64,000 nt of DNA from Filimonas effusa (GTDB lineage: Bacteria; Bacteroidota; Bacteroidia; Chitinophagales; Chitinophagaceae), in the NCBI RefSeq assembly GCF_004118675.1, contig NZ_SDHZ01000003.1, positions 124,001 to 188,000 on the forward strand. The letters run 5' to 3'. Both the position numbers and the translations under genes were made by a program. Below, piece after piece: positions 52,735-61,470 of the stretch. Every line of letters begins with the position of its first letter. The stretch's first letter is position 1. The notes under the pieces were generated by a model that ran no database searches, was not told the DNA's origin, and was given only the letters and a program-made list of their open reading frames with translations.

Positions 52735-53291
52735 TGGCTGAACAACCATTACATACTATTCAGTTCAAGCTAACAAGAACTGATCGGGTTGCCCCATTGC
52801 TGGACGAGGTTATTAAGACTGTTGCCCCCCTTTTAGACGTTCCCGCAGCAAGGCAGGAAGAGGTGATTTTTAAGAGTAAGGTTGTAATATCTGAGCTGTT
52901 GACGAACACCATCAAACATACCCATCAGAAGACCACATTGCTGGAAGCCGTTATTTACAGCAACAAACTTTGCTTTGTAAGGCGCGACTATTGCGCTCCG
53001 CTGCATTTTCCTGCGTCCCCGCACCGCGAGGCCCTTTCCTGGCCCCTTCCCCCAAACCGAACAGGTGAAAAGATCGTTGTTTATGAAGATGACCTTAACG
53101 CGCTCTGGCTCACCATTACGCCAACCGGCGCTGAATTTACTGTAACCCCCAAACCCACAGAAGACTGCAACATCAATAGTCTCCATGAACACTTTGGGCT
53201 ACTGCTGATAACGTTGTCGAGCGACCGGTTTCATTACGAGTATAACCCTCAAACGGCTGAAAACTTATTTGACGTCTGCATTTATCTTTAG
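52734..53291 (+). CDS. HATPase-like serine kinase partner (RsbW-like, divergent)
   Basis: A 185-residue protein starting with GTG that overlaps the STAS stop codon. The N-box of the GHKL ATPase fold is recognisable (FKSKVVISELLTNTIKHTH, residues 46-64), as in RsbW/SpoIIAB anti-sigma kinases. The usual glycine-rich DxGxG box is not visible; the matching stretch (DYCAPLHFP) is changed, though HFGLLLITLSSDRFHYEY may correspond to the late GxGL segment. It may bind but not hydrolyse ATP well. The context (phosphatase, STAS, kinase-like) is a full partner-switching set. Confidence 0.78.
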   Translation: MAEQPLHTIQFKLTRTDRVAPLLDEVIKTVAPLLDVPAARQEEVIFKSKVVISELLTNTIKHTHQKTTLLEAVIYSNKLCFVRRDYCAPLHFPASPHREALSWPLPPNRTGEKIVVYEDDLNALWLTITPTGAEFTVTPKPTEDCNINSLHEHFGLLLITLSSDRFHYEYNPQTAENLFDVCIYL

Positions 53292-53395
53292 ACAGAGCTG
53301 CTTAAATAAATATTATAATGCCATATCATTCATCATTCACCACTTAATCCTGCTATTTTTACAACTAAATCGAAACATATTATAATCCCACTAAT

Positions 53396-54286
53396 ATGAA
53401 GCAGGATAAAATCTATTTAGTTGTTGCTACCGATAACTTTTATGCCATATTGCTGGCAGCACTTCTGAAATCAATAGAAGAGAACCATCATACTCCTGAA
53501 CATATTGAACTGTATATTATCGACGACGGCGTATCTCCTGCCAACAAGCAGCGTATAGAAGCACAATCCGATCGTTCGAAAACAACCCTTCACTGGTTTA
53601 AAAGCAATGAGGTAGTTCCCGCCGATGTGAAAATGCCGCTCGACTCATCCTCATTCCCGCTTACCTCGTATATGAGATTGTTCTCTCCTTATATGATGCC
53701 GCCGGAAGCAGAGAAGCTGATTTATCTCGACGTGGATATGATTGCACAGGAAGACATCTCCAAACTCTGGCAGGTATCACTGGACGGGCATATTTTCGCT
53801 GCTGTAAGAGATATCGCAGAAATAGTAAGCTGTCCGTGGGGTGGCGTTCCTAACTGGAAAGAACTGGGTATGGACCCTGACACAGGTTACTTTAACGCAG
53901 GCCTCATGATCATGGATACCAAACGCTGGAAAGAAGAACGTATTGGGGAACAGGTTATCCAGATCATTCACGATAACATAAAACATGTAAACCTCGTAGA
54001 CCAGTACGGATTAAATATTGTACTGGCCAACAGGTGGCTGGAGCTCGATAGGCGCTGGAATGTATTCGCCGTTAAAAATGTACCTGATCCGTTTATTATT
54101 CATTACCTGGATATTAAGCCCATTTTTAAATCATACAATTCAACCCCTGCCTACCAGGAGATCTTTTACAAATACCTTCGCCTCACCGCATGGAAAAACC
54201 ATAAGCCGGTTAGCGACTACAGACGTCTCGCCAGAAAAGCCTACAACAAAACCAAAAAGAAGATCCTTAGCTTCTTTAAACGTTAA
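53396..54286 (+). CDS. glycosyltransferase family 8
   Basis: A 296-residue GT8 (LPS galactosyl/glucosyltransferase-like, retaining). It opens IYLVVATDNFYAILLAALLK. The metal motif is KLIYLDVDMIAQEDISKLW (DVD), then YFNAGLMIMDTKRWKEE and DQYGLNIVLANRWLELDRRW. It heads the plus-strand run of sugar-transfer genes that ends at 59125, starting 104 bp after the kinase-like gene. A near -7 box TATTTTTA lies at 53354-53361. Confidence 0.92.
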   Translation: MKQDKIYLVVATDNFYAILLAALLKSIEENHHTPEHIELYIIDDGVSPANKQRIEAQSDRSKTTLHWFKSNEVVPADVKMPLDSSSFPLTSYMRLFSPYMMPPEAEKLIYLDVDMIAQEDISKLWQVSLDGHIFAAVRDIAEIVSCPWGGVPNWKELGMDPDTGYFNAGLMIMDTKRWKEERIGEQVIQIIHDNIKHVNLVDQYGLNIVLANRWLELDRRWNVFAVKNVPDPFIIHYLDIKPIFKSYNSTPAYQEIFYKYLRLTAWKNHKPVSDYRRLARKAYNKTKKKILSFFKR

Positions 54287-54297
54287 TATCCCTGCAT

Positions 54298-55065
54298 ATG
54301 CCCCGATATCAAGGAATCTCTTTGCTCATAACCCATTATAACCGCAGCCATTCGCTGGAGAGACTGCTGACAAAGATGGCAGAACTGGATATGCAGTTTG
54401 AAGCCATCGTGGTTTCGGACGACGGCAGCAAACCTGAACACCTGGATTACGTTCGGGAACTGGCTACGCGCTACTTTTTTAAACTGGTGACCACACCGCA
54501 GAACAGGGGACTTGGCAACAATATCAACAAAGGTCAGGACGCAATTACGACTCCCTATACGCTTTATATCCAGGAAGACTTTATACCGCTGCCCGCCTTT
54601 ACAGAAAGGTTACAGCAGGGTTTCTCTTTTATGGAAGCCGACAAAAGCATAGATCTTGTAAGATTCTATGGCTATTTTCCACCGCTGGTGCGCCCCTATA
54701 AAGATGGCTTCTCTGAAATGTATTTCACCTTGAATCCATTCTCAAAGGGTGGTTATGCGAAGTTTTATGCATACAGTGACCATCCGCACCTCAAAAGGAG
54801 CAGTTTTCCTGAAAAGTTCGGACGGTACAGAGAAGGTATCAAAGCAGAAAGAACCGAATACCGTATGATGATCTCATTTCTGCAACATAAAGGCAAAGGC
54901 CTTTTCTATAACGACTTTCAAGGCCTGCTGGAGCAATACAATCCTACCGATGAACCAAGCACCATCCGTCGCGGTTACTGGCGCAATACGGGGAATTGGG
55001 CAGTGAGCTTTACGCGCGAAGTTTACCGGCATGTAAGATTTCATTTCGATTACTTGTTCAGTTAA
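54298..55065 (+). CDS. glycosyltransferase family 2-like
   Basis: A 255-residue GT-A enzyme: GISLLITHYNRSHSLERLL, FEAIVVSDDGSKPEHLDY, QNRGLGNNINKGQDAITTPY and TLYIQEDFIPLPAFTERLQ, where the usual DxD is QED. The C-terminal half is less like known GT2 members and contains RSSFPEKFGRYREGIKAER. It starts 11 bp after the GT8 gene. Donor and acceptor are unknown. Confidence 0.85.
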   Translation: MPRYQGISLLITHYNRSHSLERLLTKMAELDMQFEAIVVSDDGSKPEHLDYVRELATRYFFKLVTTPQNRGLGNNINKGQDAITTPYTLYIQEDFIPLPAFTERLQQGFSFMEADKSIDLVRFYGYFPPLVRPYKDGFSEMYFTLNPFSKGGYAKFYAYSDHPHLKRSSFPEKFGRYREGIKAERTEYRMMISFLQHKGKGLFYNDFQGLLEQYNPTDEPSTIRRGYWRNTGNWAVSFTREVYRHVRFHFDYLFS

Positions 55066-55083
55066 ATTATTTAAATCATTATT

Positions 55084-55962
55084 ATGTCGCTGTTTCGTTT
55101 ACCAGGCTGGATCCATCAACATTTATATCCCGGCAGAACGTATGAGAACCTTTCGGAACAGGAAATCCTGGATCTGAAACAACGGCTCTCCGGCTTTGGG
55201 CACAACAGCCCGGATGTATCGGTAATGATTCCTGCCTGGAACGAACAAGACAATATTTTCAGAGCCCTTTCTTCGCTTGCATCGAACCAGACAAAATACA
55301 AGGTTGAAATTGTAGTCATCAATAATAACTCTACTGATGCCACACAGGAGTTGCTTGACAAGCTCGGAGTAGTTAGCTATTTTCAGCCGGAACAAGGCAT
55401 TACACATGCCCGCCAGATGGGACTGAATAAAGCAAAAGGGAAATATCATTTATGTGCCGATTCTGATACGCTTTATCCTCCGCATTGGATAGACACTATG
55501 GTAGCACCGCTTACCCGCGATAATGGCGTTGTTGGCGTTTATGGGAGATACGGTTTTATACCCTCCCCGGGCGAAGGGCGCTTTCTCTTTTTCTTTTATG
55601 AGAAACTAACCGGATTACTCATTCGCCTGAGGAAGAAGAACCAGGAGTTTGTAAATGTACTTGGTTTTAATATGGGCTTTATCACTGCTAATGGACGTAA
55701 CGGAAGCGGCTTCGCGGTAGTGCAGGCCCGCAAATTCGATAACGCCCGCGGCGAGGATTATGTAGAGGAATCGGAAGACGGCCGTATGGCGGTAAGTTTG
55801 ATGAAACAAGGCCAACTGAAGCTGGTAACCGATAACAAAGCAAGAGTATTCACTTCTTCAAGACGCATTACCAGCGAGGGTGGTCTCTTAAAATCCTTTT
55901 CAGCAAAAGCCAAACTTCATATGAACAGGATGTCGGAATATTTAAGGTCGCGCAAGTCCTGA
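55084..55962 (+). CDS. glycosyltransferase family 2
   Basis: A 292-residue GT2 with SVMIPAWNEQDNIFRALSSL, VEIVVINNNSTDATQELL, EQGITHARQMGLNKAKG and YHLCADSDTLYPPHWIDTM (DSD metal site). EDYVEESEDGRMAVSLMKQ fits the acceptor/base segment. A short hydrophobic part near FLFFFYEKLTGLLIR may touch the membrane. It begins 18 bp after the previous gene. Confidence 0.92.
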   Translation: MSLFRLPGWIHQHLYPGRTYENLSEQEILDLKQRLSGFGHNSPDVSVMIPAWNEQDNIFRALSSLASNQTKYKVEIVVINNNSTDATQELLDKLGVVSYFQPEQGITHARQMGLNKAKGKYHLCADSDTLYPPHWIDTMVAPLTRDNGVVGVYGRYGFIPSPGEGRFLFFFYEKLTGLLIRLRKKNQEFVNVLGFNMGFITANGRNGSGFAVVQARKFDNARGEDYVEESEDGRMAVSLMKQGQLKLVTDNKARVFTSSRRITSEGGLLKSFSAKAKLHMNRMSEYLRSRKS

Positions 55963-56011
55963 TCTTTTACAGTTAATACTATCTTCATATTTATAAGTAC
56001 CTATCGTATCC

Positions 56012-56971
56012 ATGTTAAGGTCCATTATCATAAAAATAATCAGCATTTACGTCCGTCTCCGGTTCGGTTATATACCGCCGGAAATGCGCTATTTCTACTA
56101 TGATACCTATTATTGCAACATCGTACAGTGGAAGTACTTTTTCCGCGACTACATTATAAAAAAGCCTTACAAGGAAATAGCATTCGACGGAGAATTTGCC
56201 CCGGAGCTGCAATTTGCGCTACCTTTTGCCTACTGGCACTATAAAAACGGTACCCTTAAAAAAACAAAAGCCTCCAGGTTCACCAACGAGCTTTATTTCT
56301 TCTCCCCCGATCACGAAGAGGCATTTGATATACGCACCAACGAAGGCAATTACAACTTTGAAACACCGCGTATTCTCTACAGCCATAATTACGATATGAA
56401 AAAATGGCTGCCGGTACCGCTGAAAGAAACTTACCAGAACGATATCTATGTTTTCGATAAGCCTATTCTGGTTATCGCCAACAGGTATAATATGGAATGG
56501 GATGGTCCGCCTATCAGCTTTTACAGCCTCGACATTTTATCTTATATGATTTCAAGGCTTAAAAACGATTATACCATTATCTATAATCGTCCGCGCCCGA
56601 AAGATATTACCGGCGACAACAGCGCTATTTACGATCTGAATGAATTTGAATGGCTGCAGAACGAGCATCCTGATGTCATCCTGATGGAAGATCTGTGGAA
56701 GGAAAACAGGGCAAAAGCCAAGACTTTCAATCACCTTCAACTGATGGTATATGCCAATACTTCCCATTTCCTGTCTACGCACGGAGGTACCTCCTGCCTG
56801 GCCAGTTATTTCGGAGGTAAAAATCTTATTCTATCAAAGAGAGGGCCTGAAGCCTACTTCGGATGTTACCAAAAACTATATCCTAAACTTTCAGGCGCTA
56901 CCATATTCCACGCTAAAACAGACGAGGAAGTAAAAGCGTTAGTAGAAAAGCATTTCGTAATTAATCATTAA
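56012..56971 (+). CDS. putative glycan-biosynthesis protein (possible GT-B transferase)
   Basis: A 319-residue protein I do not place with certainty. After a hydrophobic N-terminus (RSIIIKIISIYVRLRFGYI) comes a Tyr/Phe-rich region, then a segment like the second half of GT-B enzymes: LSYMISRLKNDYTIIYNRPR, DVILMEDLWKENRAKAKTFN and FLSTHGGTSCLASYFGGKNL. The last resembles the nucleotide-sugar-binding loop of capsule and lipopolysaccharide transferases. It lies between a GT2 gene (49 bp) and the flippase (1 bp), so it works on the same glycan. Confidence 0.6.
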   Translation: MLRSIIIKIISIYVRLRFGYIPPEMRYFYYDTYYCNIVQWKYFFRDYIIKKPYKEIAFDGEFAPELQFALPFAYWHYKNGTLKKTKASRFTNELYFFSPDHEEAFDIRTNEGNYNFETPRILYSHNYDMKKWLPVPLKETYQNDIYVFDKPILVIANRYNMEWDGPPISFYSLDILSYMISRLKNDYTIIYNRPRPKDITGDNSAIYDLNEFEWLQNEHPDVILMEDLWKENRAKAKTFNHLQLMVYANTSHFLSTHGGTSCLASYFGGKNLILSKRGPEAYFGCYQKLYPKLSGATIFHAKTDEEVKALVEKHFVINH

Positions 56972-56972
56972 G

Positions 56973-58316
56973 ATGCCTTTTATGAAGCTGGCAAACAACT
57001 ATTGGATTAAGTCGGGCCTGATTAATCTTCTTCAGAATTTCTCAGGCGTATTTTTTGGCTTCGCCAGCTTCTGGGTATTGGTGAGAGTGCTTAGTCCTGA
57101 GCATTATGGAGCATGGACCTTGTTTCTGTCAACGGTCACCATTATGGAGATGATCCGCAATGGTCTCATTCAGAATGCGCTGATCAAGTTTATGGCTGCT
57201 GCCAGCTCTGAAGAGCAAAAGCAGATACTGACAGCTTCTTTCAGCATCACCGGCATCGTCACTTTTATTTGTATCGCCGCCTGTGTTGGTTGTGCCCGCT
57301 GGTTAAGTCATATCTGGAAAACACCGGAACTGGAAACGATGTTTTACCTGTATAGCTTTTCCTTTCTTGCATCGGCGGTACTTACCCAGTTTAACTGTAT
57401 AGAACAGGCGCATCTCCAGTTTAAAGGCGTATTTGTAACAAACGTATTACGGCAGCTGATCTTCTTCAGCTATATATTGGTATGTATCGTTTTTAAGATC
57501 CCCGCCCGGCTTATCTGGCTGGTGTATATGCAAATGATCTCCATAGTTGTTGTAACCATCATTTCCTGGTTCTACGTGAAGCCCTATCTGCATTTCTCAA
57601 AAACATTCTCTAAAGAGTGGGGAAAAAAGCTGCTGAACTATGGTAAATATGCATTCGGAACATCGGTAAGCTCTATCCTTTCAGGTACGCTCGATCAAAT
57701 GATGCTGGGCGCCATGCTGTCACCCGCAGCATCAGGCGCATTCAATATTGCAGTGCGGTTGATCAACCTTATTGATATTCCAACAAATGCTATGGCAACC
57801 ATTGTATTTCCACAAAGCTCACGCAGGAATGATGCAGATGGCGCCCATGCCGTGAAATATCTTTATGAACGCTCGGTAGGCGCTATTATAGCAATACTGG
57901 TACCAGGGATCATATTCGTATTCTTATTCTCCGACCTTGTAATACATATTATTGCAGGATCACGCTACGAAAAATCAATACCATTGCTGCGGGTGGCATT
58001 GCTTTATGCCATCTTCATCCCCTACGGAAGACAAGCCGGAACAATACTGGATTCGATAGGCAAAACAAAGATCACCTTTATCATGGTAGTGATCACTGCC
58101 TCGCTGAATATAGGCCTCAACTATCTGTTCATTAATTCCCTGGGTGTCATGGGAGCAGCATGGGCCACGCTCTGCTCCAACATTGTAGGTTTTATAATGG
58201 CGCAATACGTTTTGCATAAAGCGCTGCAAACAAGTATTATCAATCCATGGCTTTATGCATGGCAGTTTTATGTTCAGTTTTTCAACACTTATATTACAAG
58301 AAAGATCAAGAAATGA
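56973..58316 (+). CDS. Wzx-type polysaccharide flippase
   Basis: A 447-residue membrane protein with about 12 helices of the MOP/PST flippase family. These move lipid-linked sugar units across the inner membrane. Family features: NYWIKSGLINLLQNFSGVFF, SFWVLVRVLSPEHYGAWTLF near the start, ILSGTLDQMMLGAMLSPAAS, then GAFNIAVRLINLIDIPTNAM and the C-terminal NIGLNYLFINSLGVMGAAWA. ATG 56973 or 56982 may be the start. It overlaps the fucosyltransferase gene by four bases (ATGA). Confidence 0.93.
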   Translation: MPFMKLANNYWIKSGLINLLQNFSGVFFGFASFWVLVRVLSPEHYGAWTLFLSTVTIMEMIRNGLIQNALIKFMAAASSEEQKQILTASFSITGIVTFICIAACVGCARWLSHIWKTPELETMFYLYSFSFLASAVLTQFNCIEQAHLQFKGVFVTNVLRQLIFFSYILVCIVFKIPARLIWLVYMQMISIVVVTIISWFYVKPYLHFSKTFSKEWGKKLLNYGKYAFGTSVSSILSGTLDQMMLGAMLSPAASGAFNIAVRLINLIDIPTNAMATIVFPQSSRRNDADGAHAVKYLYERSVGAIIAILVPGIIFVFLFSDLVIHIIAGSRYEKSIPLLRVALLYAIFIPYGRQAGTILDSIGKTKITFIMVVITASLNIGLNYLFINSLGVMGAAWATLCSNIVGFIMAQYVLHKALQTSIINPWLYAWQFYVQFFNTYITRKIKK

Positions 58317-59125
58317 CAGGAGTAAGTTTTAAAGGCCGCCTGGGCAACCAGTTGTTCCAGTTTTATTTTCTTCGTTACCTGAAAGACAATAACAGGAAGG
58401 GCTTTTATTTCTTTCCCAATCCGCATCATGCCAAACATCTGCCCAGGTATTTCAATCTGGGCTGGTATTATAACCTCACGCTGGGTTCCAGGTTGTATTC
58501 GGTTGCCATGCGTGTACTGCCTAAGCTCATCACCTTCAAAGATCTGTGGTTTTATAACTTTTCTGGCCCCAGGCCGGTAAAGGCAGAAAACCGTACTATT
58601 ATCAATGGGTATTTTCAGTCCGACTGGTATATCAAACACCTGGCAAAACCTTTTCCCATTAGTATCAAAAAGAAATATGTGAGGGAGTTCAACCAACAGT
58701 TTGGTTCTATCTTTCAGCAGGAAAAGACCATAGCCGTACACATCAGGCTTACCGACTATAAAAACTTCTACAGCCGCGATCTTTCCTTGCCAATAGAATA
58801 CTTCCAGCGGCAACTAGGCAGCATTCCTGAGCTCGATACTTATAAAGTCTTTTTCGTAAGCGACGATATTGAATATGTGAAAAGCATATTTCACACCAGG
58901 CCAAACTATATCTTCTCTTCGAATAACGAGATAACCGATTTCCAGATCATTCACAATGCAGACATCGCCATTATTTCTAACAGTTCCTTTGCGTGGTGGG
59001 CCGCTTATCTCAGTCCCAAAAAGCAGCAGGTAATAGCTCCTAAATACTGGTTAGGCTTTCATTCCAAAGTGGAATTTCCCAAGGGTATTATGACCAGCAA
59101 ATTCACCTGGGCCAACGTACTCTAA
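58313..59125 (+). CDS. alpha-1,2-fucosyltransferase-like (GT11)
   Basis: A 270-residue GT11 enzyme. The start at 58313 (inside the wzx stop) gives MTGVSFKGRLGNQLFQFYFL, the classic opening; a longer reading from 58247 would overlap wzx in another frame and is rejected. It contains the HIR-type motif KTIAVHIRLTDYKNFYSRD, VFFVSDDIEYVK and a terminal ISNSSFAWWAAYLSPKKQQ. GT11 enzymes transfer L-fucose from GDP-fucose in alpha-1,2 linkage, so the glycan probably carries fucose or a similar 6-deoxyhexose. Confidence 0.93.
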   Translation: MTGVSFKGRLGNQLFQFYFLRYLKDNNRKGFYFFPNPHHAKHLPRYFNLGWYYNLTLGSRLYSVAMRVLPKLITFKDLWFYNFSGPRPVKAENRTIINGYFQSDWYIKHLAKPFPISIKKKYVREFNQQFGSIFQQEKTIAVHIRLTDYKNFYSRDLSLPIEYFQRQLGSIPELDTYKVFFVSDDIEYVKSIFHTRPNYIFSSNNEITDFQIIHNADIAIISNSSFAWWAAYLSPKKQQVIAPKYWLGFHSKVEFPKGIMTSKFTWANVL

Positions 59126-59126
59126 T

Positions 59127-60035
59127 TTAAAATCTGCCGTCTGCCAACATCTGCCGCGTGAAATCCTCTGCACCTTTCCGCGTAATATGTATTTCGTTGT
59201 AAAAGAACTTCGGATCGTGGCCGTATAAATCGCCGTAGTTATAGTAATCAACGCCTTTCGCCTTCATCATACTTGTGAAGGCCGCAATGTTCTTCTTATA
59301 GGCGCTGTCGATAATGATATCTGCTACAGGAGCTGTAAACAATATGAGCTTTATTTTATGCTCATCGCATAAGGAGATGATCTGGTTAAGAAATTTATAT
59401 TTCCCATTCAGATCAAAAGTGAGATCACGCAGTTTTTCCGGCCCTTTATAATTCACCTCGGGATAGAAATAGTCTCCGTACTGATCAAAATCTGTTGGTA
59501 ACAGATGAAACTGGTCGATCAATACCTCATGTGCTCCCCAGAGTGTATTATACTTGGCATAACGGTAAAAAGGGATATAACGGAAGGCATACCATTCGGG
59601 ACCAAACTGTTTGAAGTGGTTAAATATTGCAGAATCTTTCAGGTAAGGCAGAAATTTGGGGATAGCAAAATCAAAGATATCCTCGGTATTGGAAGAGAAA
59701 GGATCAATTTGCAGGAACAGCTTATCGATAGTGTTGCCATTCTTCAGAAACAGCTTCAGCATAATATACTGGTCAGGAATAGAACTGCCATCGACAGAGA
59801 TATTGATGCCTTTTATTTTTCTGGCGCTATCGATCATTGGTACATCAATAGTAGTAAAGGCACGGGAACTGCCGTGCATAGCATAGTTGAAGTGCTGATC
59901 TTTAACCGTAGCCAGCCATTGAATTTTGGTATAATACCCCTTTTTGAACACGTAAGTAAAAGCCAGGTCTAATACCCAGAAAAGACTGAAAGTGATTGCC
60001 AGTAAAACAAACAGCTTTATAAAGAATCTTTTCAT
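59127..60035 (-). CDS. SGNH/DltD-like exported protein paired with MBOAT
   Basis: A 302-residue protein with an N-terminal membrane anchor (FFIKLFVLLAITFSLFWVLD) and a periplasmic part that looks like the DltD/AlgX-type SGNH fold: YAMHGSSRAFTTIDVPMID has the expected S in GSSR, and the end carries FFYNEIHITRKGAEDFT with a possible catalytic H. It starts 4 bp after the MBOAT stop, the usual arrangement in which the MBOAT protein delivers an acyl group and the partner completes transfer to the polymer. It is convergent with the fucosyltransferase gene (one base between them). Confidence 0.72.
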   Translation of the reverse strand: MKRFFIKLFVLLAITFSLFWVLDLAFTYVFKKGYYTKIQWLATVKDQHFNYAMHGSSRAFTTIDVPMIDSARKIKGINISVDGSSIPDQYIMLKLFLKNGNTIDKLFLQIDPFSSNTEDIFDFAIPKFLPYLKDSAIFNHFKQFGPEWYAFRYIPFYRYAKYNTLWGAHEVLIDQFHLLPTDFDQYGDYFYPEVNYKGPEKLRDLTFDLNGKYKFLNQIISLCDEHKIKLILFTAPVADIIIDSAYKKNIAAFTSMMKAKGVDYYNYGDLYGHDPKFFYNEIHITRKGAEDFTRQMLADGRF

Positions 60036-60039
60036 ACGT

Positions 60040-61464
60040 TTAAAATTGAAAGTAGATGAAACTACCTTGAGAAATGAATACACCAAACAAAGCGATCAGC
60101 AGGAATAAAACCAGGTAACAGCCAAACCGCATGATAACAGATCCATGAAACAGACGTTGTGCCCAGGCGGCCTCCCACCCTTTCTCAAATAAGAGTAGCA
60201 ATATTATCAGCGGGAAACCCACTGCAAAGTTGTAGATATTAGCCCCATTCAGTTGTTTTATTTCATTCCACAACGGAATGCTCCAGTCGAACATATTACG
60301 GATCACCAGGAATGAATCATGGACAGTATTAGATCTGAAGAAGATCCAGGCAAAACACACCAGCACAAACGTGAGCAGATTGCTTATCAGGCCAGGCAGC
60401 TTAACCGGAATAAACTTATACTTTGAATTCAGTGCTTCCAGGGCTATCAATACGCCATGTATAGCACCCCAGATCACAAAGTTCCAGCTGGCGCCATGCC
60501 ATATACCTGATACAAGAAAGGTTATAAAGAGATTGAAGATCCACTTACCGGTGCCCGCCCTGTTACCGCCCAATGGGATATAAAGATAATCTCTGAACCA
60601 GGTAGAAAGCGATATATGCCATTTACTCCAGAACTCTTTTATGGAGTGAGAGAAGTAGGGTTTATTAAAGTTCTTTACCAGGTCAACTCCCATTGTTTTT
60701 GCCACACCTATGGCAATATCGGAGTAACCGGAGAAGTCGCAATAGATCTGGAAAGCGAAGAATAAGGTGGCTATTATCAAGGAAGCGCCATGATACGCAC
60801 CGGGATCGTTATAAACAATATTGACAAAAATAGCCAGCCTGTCGGCAACGACTATCTTTTTGAACATGCCCCATAAGATAAGCCGGCCTCCTTTTACAAA
60901 GTTGTCGGCCTCAAGTGGTTCCAGGTTACGCAGCTGTGGCAGTAAGATCTGTGGCCTGTTAATAGGGCCTGCTACCAGTTGTGGGAAATAAGATACAAAT
61001 AACGCAAACCTGCCGAAATGCCTTTCGGCTTTTATATGCCCCCTGTAAACTTCTACCGTGTAACTGATACTCTGAAAGGTATAAAAAGAAATACCTACGG
61101 GCAGTATTATTTTGGCGCTATTGATAACAAGAGGAGAATGAAGGAAGGCTGCCGATGCATTAAAGCTCTCTATAAAGAAATTGTAATACTTAAAATAAAA
61201 AAGTAACCCAAGATTGGTTATAATACTGATACATAACAACAGCTTTTTTTTCTTTTGTTCGGGTGTATGCTCGAGTTTACGAGCTACAAAGAAATCGATG
61301 GTAGCCGGGAAGAATAACAGGAATATGTACTGCCAGCGCCAGCACATGTAAAAGAAAAGGCTGGCTATCAACAGCAGCACCCAGGTATACTTTCTCGGAA
61401 GAAAGTAATACAAGGTTAAAACAACCGTGAAAAAGATCAGGAAGTTAAGAGAGTTAAACAGCAT
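60040..61464 (-). CDS. MBOAT-family O-acyltransferase (AlgI/DltB-like)
   Basis: A 474-residue membrane protein with about 11 helices. Signatures: NSLNFLIFFTVVLTLYYFLP at the start, ILPVGISFYTFQSISYTVEV, FPQLVAGPINRPQILLPQL, FWSKWHISLSTWFRDYLYIP and the active-site region VSGIWHGASWNFVIWGAIHG with its conserved His. AlgI-type MBOATs move acetyl or similar groups across the membrane for O-acylation of exopolysaccharides. The adjacent SGNH-like gene is the likely partner. Confidence 0.95.
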   Translation of the reverse strand: MLFNSLNFLIFFTVVLTLYYFLPRKYTWVLLLIASLFFYMCWRWQYIFLLFFPATIDFFVARKLEHTPEQKKKKLLLCISIITNLGLLFYFKYYNFFIESFNASAAFLHSPLVINSAKIILPVGISFYTFQSISYTVEVYRGHIKAERHFGRFALFVSYFPQLVAGPINRPQILLPQLRNLEPLEADNFVKGGRLILWGMFKKIVVADRLAIFVNIVYNDPGAYHGASLIIATLFFAFQIYCDFSGYSDIAIGVAKTMGVDLVKNFNKPYFSHSIKEFWSKWHISLSTWFRDYLYIPLGGNRAGTGKWIFNLFITFLVSGIWHGASWNFVIWGAIHGVLIALEALNSKYKFIPVKLPGLISNLLTFVLVCFAWIFFRSNTVHDSFLVIRNMFDWSIPLWNEIKQLNGANIYNFAVGFPLIILLLLFEKGWEAAWAQRLFHGSVIMRFGCYLVLFLLIALFGVFISQGSFIYFQF

Positions 61465-61470
61465 TGTTTG

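Noticed and set aside
58247-58312. Longer start for the fucosyltransferase
   Set aside because: It would overlap the wzx gene in another frame; the ATG at 58313 gives the normal GT11 N-terminus.
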